From: an uncultured Dehalococcoidia bacterium | Lineage (GTDB): Bacteria > Chloroflexota > Dehalococcoidia > Tepidiformales > Tepidiformaceae | DNA: 5,709 nucleotides | Assembly: GCA_937954195.1 (NCBI GenBank) | Contig: CALFYR010000719.1 | Coordinates: 1 to 5,709 of the forward strand | Direction: 5' to 3' | Part shown: positions 1 to 5,172 of the stretch, one piece after another | How the letters are laid out: each line of letters starts with the position of its first letter | Position numbering within the stretch: position 1 is the stretch's first letter | Notes under the pieces: model-generated | Database searches by the model: none | The model's input: the letters and a program-made list of their open reading frames with translations, nothing else | What the model was told of the DNA's origin: nothing | Made by a program: the position numbers and the translations under genes

Positions 1-72
1 CCGCAGGCTCATCGCGCATACCGCGAGGCCATAGGACAATCGGCCAACATAACTCCACATCCGGATTCCCCA
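1..72. other. Upstream region of the DAHP synthase gene
   Basis: This short stretch precedes the first gene. The DAHP synthase frame stays open to the window edge, but the family normally begins at the Met-Ile-Ile strand, so I read these bases as leader or the tail of an upstream gene. No Shine-Dalgarno sequence lies before position 73. Weak -10-like words exist (GACAAT at 35-40, CATAAC-like around 48-53), but none has a convincing -35, so no promoter is called. Confidence 0.4.
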
Positions 73-1158
73 ATGATCATTCACATGGCCGAAGGCGCGA
101 CCATCGACCAGGTCGAGCGCGTCATCAATCGCATCAATTCCGACTACGGCCTCCGCTGCGAAACCATCGTTTCCAGCACCACCGTCATCGGTGTGAAGGG
201 CGTCGCCTCCATCGTCGATGAGGGCCGCATCCTCGAACTCCCCGGCGTCGACCGCGTCATCCGGATCACCGAAAAGTGGAAGGACGCTTCCCGCAACTTT
301 CACCACGAAGATTCGATCATCTGGGTCGATGGACGCGTCCCGGTCGGTGGGCCGAACCTCACCATCTTCGGCGGCCCCTGCGCCATCGAAACCGAGCAGC
401 AGGCCATTGAGTCGGCCCGCCTCGCGAAGGCTGCCGGCGTCGATGTCCTCCGAGCGTTCGTCGATAAGTCCCGCACCAGTCCCTACGACTTCCGCGGCCT
501 CGAAATCAAGCGCGCGCTCGAAATCGCCGCCGCGATGAAGGCCGAAACCGGCCTGCCGACCGTTTCGGAACTCATCGATCTCCGCCACCTGGACCTTTTC
601 CTCGAGTACGGGATCGATGTCATTCAGATTGGCGCGCGGAGTTCGCAGTACTCGCCGCTTCTTGAAGAACTCTCCCGCATCGACAAGCCCGTCGTCCTGA
701 AGCACGGCTTCGGCAACGACATGGCCGAGTGGCTCTCCGCGGCGGCATTCATTATGTCCGGTATCGACCGCGAACGCCGCAACGTGGGCGATGGCAACAA
801 GAACGTGATCCTGTGCTACCGGGGCATCAAGGCGTTCGAGGGCGAGACCCGTTTCGCCGCCGATATCTCGATGATCCCCCAGGTGCGCATCAAGTCGCAC
901 CTCCCACTCATCGCCGACCCGAGCCACAGCTCCGGCGATAAGAAGCTCGTGGAGCGCGTGACGTACGGGTTCATCGCAGCGGGCGCACAGGGCATCGAAT
1001 TCGACATTCACTCGAACCCCGCCGAGGCCCTCTGCGACGGCAAGCAGGCGGTTACGCACGAAGCCGAGCGGATCATCCGCACCGCCCGCCAGATCCATTC
1101 CATGCTCGACGGCGTGGGGATTGAGACCGGGTCGAGCGTGGCGGTCGCGGCGAAGTAG
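73..1158 (+). CDS. aroF: 3-deoxy-7-phosphoheptulonate (DAHP) synthase, type I-beta, divergent
   Basis: Family role: cytosolic condensation of phosphoenolpyruvate with erythrose 4-phosphate, the first step of the shikimate pathway to aromatic amino acids. The 361-residue protein has an N-terminal ferredoxin-like domain (about 1-70), the part that binds inhibitory aromatic amino acids in Thermotoga-type enzymes, then a TIM barrel. Visible barrel landmarks are GPC (C103), KSRTSPY (132-138), QIGARSSQ (185-192), LKHG (209-212), ILCYRG (246-251), DPSHSSG (282-288, H285), DIHSNP (311-316) and ALCD (D322). Several depart from the usual family pattern as I recall it: KPRTSP, GARNMQN, KRG, CERG and VEVHP are expected. 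A metal-ligand Glu appears as D311, and about 10 extra residues lie around 231-242. The start is ATG 73, which keeps the first beta strand MIIHM; starting at M5 would remove it. No ribosome site is visible. It converges on the pyrophosphohydrolase gene. The fold assignment is firm; a role as the main shikimate enzyme is less certain given the substitutions. Confidence 0.88.
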   Translation: MIIHMAEGATIDQVERVINRINSDYGLRCETIVSSTTVIGVKGVASIVDEGRILELPGVDRVIRITEKWKDASRNFHHEDSIIWVDGRVPVGGPNLTIFGGPCAIETEQQAIESARLAKAAGVDVLRAFVDKSRTSPYDFRGLEIKRALEIAAAMKAETGLPTVSELIDLRHLDLFLEYGIDVIQIGARSSQYSPLLEELSRIDKPVVLKHGFGNDMAEWLSAAAFIMSGIDRERRNVGDGNKNVILCYRGIKAFEGETRFAADISMIPQVRIKSHLPLIADPSHSSGDKKLVERVTYGFIAAGAQGIEFDIHSNPAEALCDGKQAVTHEAERIIRTARQIHSMLDGVGIETGSSVAVAAK

Positions 1159-1161
1159 GAC

Positions 1162-1470
1162 CTAGCTCGTCTCTTCTAAGACGATTCGTCGGCGGAAGCC
1201 TCCCCGGGCTTCACGCTTGCGCTGCTGCTCGGCCGCGACGGCTTCGAACGACCACCCGTTCAGCTCGAGGATAGCCTCGATGACCTCGAACAGGTCCGCC
1301 ATTTCCTCGAGCGATTCGGCGGCCAGGTATTCCTGGACTTCCTCTGAGAGCTTCTCCCGGAGCCGCACCGCGAACTCCGCGTCATCGGCGGTGTGAATCA
1401 ACGCCACACGGCCGTCGGCCCGAATAATCTCGGGGATCAGGTCGCGGACAAGCTTGTCGTGCCGGGTCAC
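1162..1470 (-). CDS. MazG-like nucleoside triphosphate pyrophosphohydrolase
   Basis: This 102-residue all-alpha protein resembles the small house-cleaning NTP pyrophosphatases (COG4997 type), often annotated as phosphoribosyl-ATP pyrophosphohydrolase-like. The expected role is Mg-dependent hydrolysis of noncanonical nucleoside triphosphates to monophosphate and pyrophosphate in the cytosol. The signature is visible: an N-terminal KLVRDLIPEII segment (6-16), the metal-binding EEVQE motif (E43, E44, E47), a second acidic motif EEMAD (E55, E56, D59), and the C-terminal RGGF (89-92) typical of this subgroup. Length is normal. The start is GTG at 1470, 6 nt after the stop of the FmdB-type gene and without a good Shine-Dalgarno sequence, which suggests translational coupling and cotranscription. 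The stop lies 3 bp from the stop of the convergent DAHP synthase gene. A role in histidine biosynthesis is unlikely because no his genes are nearby. Confidence 0.82.
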   Translation of the reverse strand: MTRHDKLVRDLIPEIIRADGRVALIHTADDAEFAVRLREKLSEEVQEYLAAESLEEMADLFEVIEAILELNGWSFEAVAAEQQRKREARGGFRRRIVLEETS

Positions 1471-1476
1471 GGGCGG

Positions 1477-1698
1477 CTAGTTGCCGCAGGCGCAGCCGCC
1501 GCCACCACAACAACCACCACCGCCATCGAACTCAGCAAGCGCGACATCGCCGCCGCCGCGAGGGGCCGCGAACACGGACAACGCGCGTTCGGCCTTGTGT
1601 CCTTTGACGCACTTCGTGGCCACAGCGGCCTCCGACATGGACTTACGCTGCTCGAACTTCGTCTTGCAGGTGGGACAGTAGTACTCGTAGATGGCCAT
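1477..1698 (-). CDS. FmdB-family zinc ribbon protein
   Basis: A 73-residue protein of the FmdB/CxxC_CxxC_SSSS putative regulatory family. The start MAIYEYYCPTC matches the family opening, with the first Zn-ligand pair C8 and C11. The second pair is not the usual CxxC but C30 with H34 (C-V-K-G-H), so any zinc site would be of Cys3His type. The segment 40-47 (LSVFAAPR) matches the family strand after the ribbon, and the tail 59-72 is glycine- and cysteine-rich (GGGGCCGGGGCACG), a common ending in this family. Biochemical function is unknown; the name derives from association with the amide-degradation regulator FmdB. The start ATG sits 6 nt after a TATACT box, with no Shine-Dalgarno sequence. 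It lies downstream of the small hypothetical gene and 6 nt upstream of the pyrophosphohydrolase, probably as one operon. Confidence 0.85.
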   Translation of the reverse strand: MAIYEYYCPTCKTKFEQRKSMSEAAVATKCVKGHKAERALSVFAAPRGGGDVALAEFDGGGGCCGGGGCACGN

Positions 1699-1704
1699 GC
1701 GGAG

Positions 1705-1710
1705 AGTATA
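1705..1710 (-). promoter_or_regulatory. Probable leaderless -10 box before the FmdB-type gene
   Basis: The minus strand reads TATACT, five of six matches to TATAAT, followed by six bases and the ATG. A start point seven bases after the box would fall on the A of the start codon, giving a leaderless mRNA. No clear -35 or ribosome site is present. It would allow the FmdB-type and pyrophosphohydrolase genes to be transcribed apart from the genes upstream. Confidence 0.5.
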
Positions 1711-1724
1711 GCCGAACAGCAGCG

Positions 1725-1979
1725 TCAGGCGGCCCGGGTGGCCCGGCGGCGACGCGTCCTCTTCGCCGTGCGAGTGGCGGGCTGCGGCCGCGCGGGGAGC
1801 GTGACAATCTCAGCAAGGACTCGTGCAGGCTCAGGCGCGACTTCCGGAAGCGCCAGCGCCTCCGACGAAAGCACCGCGCGCGTTATCGTGTTCGATGGCT
1901 CCACCCAGCCCGCCTCCGGGTCTCGCGAGAACGGCAGATGCGCGATTATGTGCTGCAGCCAACGGAACATCCACGCCAT
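1725..1979 (-). CDS. Small hypothetical protein with basic C-terminal tail
   Basis: I do not recognise this 84-residue protein. I call it a gene because it fills the gap between two same-strand genes (47 nt after the hydrolase stop, 26 nt before the FmdB-type start), its codons mostly end in G or C as in its neighbours, and the opposite-strand reading looks like shadow sequence. The N-terminus (MAWMFRWLQHIIAHLPF, 1-17) is aromatic and hydrophobic, possibly an amphipathic or membrane-surface helix. The middle is acidic and proline-containing. The last 17 residues are strongly basic, with a KRTRRRR run, suggesting nucleic-acid or acidic-surface contact. ATG 1979 is the first plausible start; M4 at 1970 is an alternative. 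No ribosome site is obvious. The frame continues open upstream to 2462 antisense to coding sequence, but that part is a frame shadow of the hydrolase. Function unknown. Confidence 0.5.
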   Translation of the reverse strand: MAWMFRWLQHIIAHLPFSRDPEAGWVEPSNTITRAVLSSEALALPEVAPEPARVLAEIVTLPARPQPATRTAKRTRRRRATRAA

Positions 1980-2026
1980 GGGAAGTAGACGATAACGGAC
2001 GCGTTCACCAATGGGCAACCGCCTGG

Positions 2027-2803
2027 CTACCCGTTTACCTCGCGCAGAAACGACCCCACAACCGCGTTCCATTCGTCGGCACGTTCGAAGTAGCAGGAGT
2101 GCCCCGCTCCCTTCACCTCGTAGTAGCGCGCTCCCGGGATCAGCGATTGTGCCTCCCGAATCATTTCGGGCGAGGTAATCATGTCGTGCTCGCCAACGAT
2201 ATAGAGCACTGGCACCCCGAGTTTGGCGATCATCTCGTGGGTGCTTCCCCGGTACGTCGCCGGCGGCCGGCCGAGCAATCCCTTCGGCCGCGGCGGGTTC
2301 AGCGCGTTCATCTGCCGGTACAGGATGGCGAGGCCGGGGTTCTCCTCTTCGAAGCCGGGCGCAAGCGCATGCTCCCGCAGACCCCCTTCGCCACGCTCGT
2401 CCTTCAGTTCGTCCTGCAACTCGCGCACCCTGTCGTTCGTCGCGCCTGCGGTTGTGCCACACAACGTGATCGAGGCCACACGTTCGGGCGCCAGCCGTGT
2501 CAGGCCGGCTACGGCCCGGCCGCCCATCGATTGCGCGATGATGTGCGCCCGTTCGATGCCGAGGTGTTCCAGCAGCGCCACCAGGTCCGTCCCCAGCGAC
2601 ATCCGGCCCACCGCCATATCGCCAGTCGACCGCCCCCAGCCGCGCGCGTCGTACGTGGTGCAGCGAAACTCATCCGCAAAAGCCGCGACCTGCTGCCACC
2701 ACACCAGGTGGTTCCCACCGGCGCCGTGAAGGAACACCACATCTGGCCCCGAACCATGCTGCTGATAGTAGAGGCGGGCGGCGTTCACCTGGGCGAAGGG
2801 CAT
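2027..2803 (-). CDS. Alpha/beta-fold hydrolase
   Basis: A 258-residue cytosolic alpha/beta hydrolase, normal in length for the single-domain family and without a signal peptide. The predicted catalytic triad is S92 in the nucleophile elbow A-Q-S-M-G-G (90-95; the first Gly of GxSxG is Ala), D207 in GEHDMITSPE and H235 in GAGHSCYFE. The oxyanion-hole HGAGG lies at 26-30, and the family strand motif DARGWGRS at 52-59. A cap of roughly 120-190 with several acidic and proline-rich turns probably sets substrate choice. Related enzymes include esterases, C-C bond hydrolases, haloperoxidase-like proteins and 3-oxoadipate enol-lactonase-like proteins; sequence alone does not pick one. ATG 2803 starts right at the usual first strand. 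It is preceded by a TAGACT box rather than a Shine-Dalgarno sequence. It leads the minus-strand cluster and is divergent from the LLM oxidoreductase, so a shared substrate pathway is possible but unproven. Confidence 0.9.
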   Translation of the reverse strand: MPFAQVNAARLYYQQHGSGPDVVFLHGAGGNHLVWWQQVAAFADEFRCTTYDARGWGRSTGDMAVGRMSLGTDLVALLEHLGIERAHIIAQSMGGRAVAGLTRLAPERVASITLCGTTAGATNDRVRELQDELKDERGEGGLREHALAPGFEEENPGLAILYRQMNALNPPRPKGLLGRPPATYRGSTHEMIAKLGVPVLYIVGEHDMITSPEMIREAQSLIPGARYYEVKGAGHSCYFERADEWNAVVGSFLREVNG

Positions 2804-2810
2804 GAGCGGT

Positions 2811-2816
2811 AGTCTA
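2811..2816 (-). promoter_or_regulatory. Probable leaderless -10 box of the hydrolase gene
   Basis: The minus strand reads TAGACT, which fits TANNNT, followed by seven bases and the ATG at 2803. There is no Shine-Dalgarno sequence in those seven bases and no clear -35 at 16-18 bp. The geometry fits transcription starting on or next to the start codon. Confidence 0.42.
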
Positions 2817-2850
2817 CGCCGCGTTCCAGCAGCCCGAAACTGAACGGCGC

Positions 2851-2879
2851 TTCACGCTCGCTTCCGAACCGGGTAGGCT
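2851..2879 (+). promoter_or_regulatory. Candidate sigma70-like promoter of the LLM oxidoreductase gene
   Basis: TTCACG at 2851-2856 and TAGGCT at 2874-2879 are separated by 17 bp. The match is moderate (4/6 and 3/6, with the key TA...T kept). Transcription would start near 2886, leaving a short leader that contains the ribosome site GAGGA at 2895-2899. The divergent hydrolase promoter lies on the other side of the same 105-bp gap. Confidence 0.4.
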
Positions 2880-2908
2880 TCGACGCCACCACTCGAGGAC
2901 GGATAAGC

Positions 2909-3838
2909 ATGAAAATCGGCATTGGCGTCGGACCCAACCCCGGCGAAGAAGGCACCCTGGACCAGCTGCTGTCAGCGTTCGAACGCACCGAAGCGGCCGG
3001 GTTCGATTCGGCCTGGATCCCAAACATCTTTGGCTTCGACGCGATCATGCTGCTCGCCCTCGCCGGCCGTGTCACGAGCAAGCTCGAACTCGGAACGTTC
3101 GTCGTGCCGACCTACCCGCGCCATCCCACGGCGCTCGCCCAGCAGGCGCTCAGCGCTTCCGCAGCCACCAACGGACGGTTCACGCTCGGCATCGGCCTCA
3201 GCCACAAAGTCGTGATCGAGAACATGCTCGGGCTCGACTATTCGAAGCCAATCCGCCACATGCGGGAGTACCTCTCGGTGCTCATGCCGCTACTCACCGG
3301 CGCACCCACGCAATTCCGCGGCGAGGAGTATCGGGTCGGCATCCAGGTCAGCGTGCCCGGCGCGAAGGCGCCCCAGGTCATCGTCGCCGCCCTTGGCCCG
3401 CAGATGCTGAAGCTCGCCGGGAAGATGGCCGACGGCACCGCCACGTGGATGGGCGGCCCCAAGTACCTCCGCGACACGGCCATACCGGCGATAACGGCAT
3501 CCGCGAAGGAAGCCGGCCGCCCGGCCCCTCGCATCGTCTCTGGATTCCCGGTCGCCGTCACGAACGACGTGGCCGCCGCCCGCGAATCGGCCTCAAAGAT
3601 CTTCGCGATGTACGGGACGCTCCCGTCCTACCGCGCCGTGCTCGATGTCGAAGGTGCTCCCGATGCCGCCGGAGTAGCAATCGTCGGTTCGGAACAAGAG
3701 GTCGAGAAGCAAATCCGCGACCTGGCGGCAGCTGGCGTCACCGACTTCAATGCCTCGCCGTACCCGGTCGCGGGCGACCCGGCGAGCGGTCAGCGCACGA
3801 TTGAGTTGCTTTCCGCACTGGCGAAGGCGGGCGTTTAG
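2909..3838 (+). CDS. LLM class F420-dependent oxidoreductase (MSMEG_4879-like)
   Basis: A 309-residue single-domain TIM-barrel protein of the bacterial luciferase-like monooxygenase superfamily, closest in pattern to the F420-dependent MSMEG_4879 group (TIGR03564). Members use reduced or oxidised deazaflavin F420 for hydride transfer to organic substrates in the cytosol; the substrate here is unknown. Visible hallmarks are the N-terminal strand MKIGIGVG, GFDSAWIPNIFGFDAI (31-46), LGTFVVPTYPRHPTALAQQA (61-80), NGRFTLGIGLSH (88-99), REYLSVLMPLLTG (119-131), a cofactor-phosphate region AALGPQMLKLAGKMADG (160-176) followed by TWM, and GRPAPR (203-208). FMN use cannot be excluded. The ATG is supported by GAGGA at 2895-2899 with a 9-nt spacing. 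The gene is divergent from the hydrolase and its TAG overlaps the stop of the convergent TetR gene, leaving no room for a terminator between them. Confidence 0.9.
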   Translation: MKIGIGVGPNPGEEGTLDQLLSAFERTEAAGFDSAWIPNIFGFDAIMLLALAGRVTSKLELGTFVVPTYPRHPTALAQQALSASAATNGRFTLGIGLSHKVVIENMLGLDYSKPIRHMREYLSVLMPLLTGAPTQFRGEEYRVGIQVSVPGAKAPQVIVAALGPQMLKLAGKMADGTATWMGGPKYLRDTAIPAITASAKEAGRPAPRIVSGFPVAVTNDVAAARESASKIFAMYGTLPSYRAVLDVEGAPDAAGVAIVGSEQEVEKQIRDLAAAGVTDFNASPYPVAGDPASGQRTIELLSALAKAGV

Positions 3839-4443
3839 GCCGGCGCCACTCCAGCCACCATCTCGGCCACGAGGTCCGCGGCTTCGGTCGCCGTCAGGCC
3901 CGACTCCACGAACGCCCGGCTGGTACGGAAGTCCGTCGCCCCGCGGATGGCGGCAACCAGCCGCGCGGTCCGTTCGGCTTCGGGCCACCCCTCAAGGAGC
4001 CCCAACACCAGCGACTGGATGATCGCGCCCATCATCTCCGCGACGAACGGCGGCATCGCGTCCATGTCGTGGAATGAGTTGCTCATCATCTGCACGTTCT
4101 CGTCGTAGTACGTGTACATGTCTCGAAGGCCGCGACGGAGCCGTTCCGCCGGGTCGCTAATGTGGGCCCAGTCCTGGGGTCGTGGCCAGGGGTGTCCCGC
4201 CAGCCAATGGCTCGTACACGCTCCGAACAGTGCTGTCTCGTCGGCGAAGTGCCTGTACACGGTCGACCGTTGCACCCCGGCTTCTTCGGCCACCGCGGAG
4301 AAGGTGGTATGCGCCGGCCCAACGGTACCGTGGAGCTTCACCGCGGCATCGACAATGCGTTGCCGCGTCTCCTCGATGTCTTCCTGGCGTTTGCGCATGC
4401 GGTAGGCGCGGCGGGCATCCGCGGGGTTCTTTGGCGTCGTCAC
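3835..4443 (-). CDS. TetR/AcrR-family transcriptional regulator
   Basis: A 202-residue one-component repressor-type regulator of normal family length. The N-terminal DNA-binding domain spans about 20-75: helix 1 ETRQRIVDAAVKL, then the helix-turn-helix TTFSAVAEEAGVQRSTVYRHF (46-66) with the typical STVYRHF recognition helix, then ALFGA. The rest is an all-alpha ligand-binding and dimerisation domain, unassignable to a ligand; it includes a Met-rich stretch around 119-138. I chose GTG 4443 because a TACGCT box lies 6 nt upstream and the start gives normal length. Alternatives are ATG 4398 (shorter, still keeping the HTH) and ATG 4515 (24 residues longer). The frame stays open up to 4923, but that is antisense shadow over the cupin gene. 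It is divergent from the cupin/DUF3237 unit, the usual arrangement for a local repressor that also controls itself. Its stop overlaps that of the LLM gene. Confidence 0.9.
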   Translation of the reverse strand: MTTPKNPADARRAYRMRKRQEDIEETRQRIVDAAVKLHGTVGPAHTTFSAVAEEAGVQRSTVYRHFADETALFGACTSHWLAGHPWPRPQDWAHISDPAERLRRGLRDMYTYYDENVQMMSNSFHDMDAMPPFVAEMMGAIIQSLVLGLLEGWPEAERTARLVAAIRGATDFRTSRAFVESGLTATEAADLVAEMVAGVAPA

Positions 4444-4449
4444 AAAACG

Positions 4450-4455
4450 AGCGTA
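4450..4455 (-). promoter_or_regulatory. Candidate leaderless -10 box of the TetR gene
   Basis: The minus strand reads TACGCT (TANNNT), then six bases (CGTTTT) and the GTG at 4443. No Shine-Dalgarno sequence is present. A weak TGGAAG lies 17 bp upstream as a possible -35 (3/6). The geometry repeats that of the FmdB-type and hydrolase genes. Confidence 0.38.
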
Positions 4456-4507
4456 CGGCGCTGTTCGCCATACTTCCAGCACCCGCTGCCCCCAAACACA
4501 ACTGGAC

Positions 4508-4521
4508 GTGAGCATATTCAC
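4508..4521. promoter_or_regulatory. Candidate TetR operator 1 (imperfect palindrome)
   Basis: GTGAGCATATTCAC has arms GTGA and TCAC with a matching central AT (pattern GTGA-NN-AT-NN-TCAC). It lies between the divergent TetR and cupin genes, about 65 bp from the TetR start and 21 bp upstream of the cupin -35. Size and place fit a TetR-family operator; assignment is inference. Confidence 0.3.
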
Positions 4522-4535
4522 ACAACATGACTGTC

Positions 4536-4549
4536 TCACCAATTGACGA
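4536..4549. promoter_or_regulatory. Candidate TetR operator 2 over the cupin -35
   Basis: TCACCAATTGACGA is symmetric in 10 of 14 positions (TC-NN-CAATTG-NN-GA). It includes the cupin -35 hexamer, so a protein bound here would block RNA polymerase. It does not share arms with the other palindrome, so at most one of the two may be the true site. Confidence 0.25.
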
Positions 4550-4572
4550 CCCGATCCGAATGGCTGTACGTT
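4543..4572 (+). promoter_or_regulatory. Sigma70-like promoter of the cupin/DUF3237 unit
   Basis: TTGACG at 4543-4548 matches five of six -35 bases; TACGTT at 4567-4572 is a TANNNT -10; the spacer is 18 bp. Transcription would start near 4579, giving a leader of about 48 nt that ends with the ribosome site at 4613. This is the best promoter in the window. Confidence 0.55.
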
Positions 4573-4612
4573 GATTTCGCCGCACAACAGTGTCGCGGAG
4601 AAATCACACACC

Positions 4613-4617
4613 GAGGT
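4613..4617 (+). promoter_or_regulatory. Ribosome binding site fixing the cupin start
   Basis: GAGGT lies 9 nt before ATG 4627. It decides against the in-frame TTG at 4543, which would place the start inside the -35 hexamer and add 28 residues without cupin character. Confidence 0.65.
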
Positions 4618-4626
4618 CGTCCCGAA

Positions 4627-5142
4627 ATGAGCTTCATCCACCTCAGCCCCGAAAGCCCCGTCAACGCCGTTGCCGAAACCACGACGGCGAAACTCATCAC
4701 CATGGGCGCGCGTTTCGTTATGGAAGGCGCCGACTCCGAGGGCCGCTTCAGCCTGGTCGAACACCCGATCATTCCCCGCGGTCTTGCCGCCCCCATGCAT
4801 CTCCACACCCGCGAAGACGAGTATTCGTTCATCCTCGAAGGCCGCTGGGGCTTCCAGCTCGGCGACACCATCGTCTACGGCGAACCCGGCGACCTGGTCT
4901 TCAAGCCCCGCAACATCTGGCACACCTTCTGGAACGCCGGAGACACGCCGGGCCGCCTGCTCGAGGTCATTTCGCCCTCAGGCTTCGAACATTACTTCGA
5001 CGAGTTCTCGAAGCTGTACGCGGCCCATGGCCTCTCCCGGCCAGACCTCGTCGACGAACTCAACGAGAGGTACGGCTTCCAGATGGACCTCGGCTCGATC
5101 GAGGGCCTCGTTGCCACCCACAACCTCAACCCCGGCCTCTAG
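4627..5142 (+). CDS. Single-domain cupin protein
   Basis: A 171-residue cytosolic cupin (RmlC-like beta barrel). The first cupin motif is visible at 58-71: H58, H60 and E65 in HLHTREDEYSFILEG, the usual metal ligands. The second is at 89-103: G89, P94, H99 and N103. All four ligand positions are kept, so a bound Fe, Mn, Ni or Zn is likely and an enzymatic role (dioxygenase, isomerase or similar) is possible. The pattern is like proteins often labelled quercetin-dioxygenase-like, but that label says little about the substrate. A helical C-terminal extension of about 50 residues (120-171, SGFEHYFDEFSKLY onward) follows the barrel. It has its own promoter, sits divergent from the TetR gene, and is followed 30 nt later by the DUF3237 gene, so the two are probably one TetR-controlled operon. 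Confidence 0.88.
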   Translation: MSFIHLSPESPVNAVAETTTAKLITMGARFVMEGADSEGRFSLVEHPIIPRGLAAPMHLHTREDEYSFILEGRWGFQLGDTIVYGEPGDLVFKPRNIWHTFWNAGDTPGRLLEVISPSGFEHYFDEFSKLYAAHGLSRPDLVDELNERYGFQMDLGSIEGLVATHNLNPGL

Positions 5143-5158
5143 CCACCAACCCGCACAC

Positions 5159-5164
5159 AAGGAG
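5159..5164 (+). promoter_or_regulatory. Ribosome binding site of the DUF3237 gene
   Basis: AAGGAG is a near-perfect Shine-Dalgarno sequence 8 nt before the GTG at 5173. It supports the non-ATG start and independent initiation within the bicistronic message. Confidence 0.75.
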
Positions 5165-5172
5165 TTCCCGCT

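Noticed and set aside
85..87. Alternative start at M5 of the DAHP synthase with an AATGAT box 7 nt upstream
   Set aside because: It would delete the first strand of the ferredoxin-like domain, which begins with Met-Ile-Ile in the family.
1499..1530. Repeat-like run of GCC/CCA triplets
   Set aside because: It encodes the Gly/Cys tail of the FmdB-type protein on the minus strand; it is not a separate repeat.
1393..1995. Plus-strand open frame of 200 codons
   Set aside because: It is antisense to the FmdB-type gene and the small hypothetical gene, with repetitive Thr/Ala/Arg composition typical of a GC-rich shadow.
1980..2462. Upstream part of the minus-strand frame that ends at 1725
   Set aside because: It is the hydrolase gene read in another frame; only the part from ATG 1979 lies outside the hydrolase and is kept as a gene.
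1823..2812. Long plus-strand open frame (329 codons) over the hydrolase gene
   Set aside because: It is antisense to a hydrolase with an intact catalytic triad; the translation is Arg/Pro/Ala-rich and matches no family pattern.
4543..4626. TTG start 28 codons upstream for the cupin
   Set aside because: The TTG lies in the -35 hexamer, has no ribosome site, and a good one precedes ATG 4627.
4444..4923. N-terminal extension of the TetR frame
   Set aside because: It runs antisense through the cupin gene and its promoter, and TetR proteins begin shortly before the helix-turn-helix. A modest extension to ATG 4515 cannot be fully excluded.
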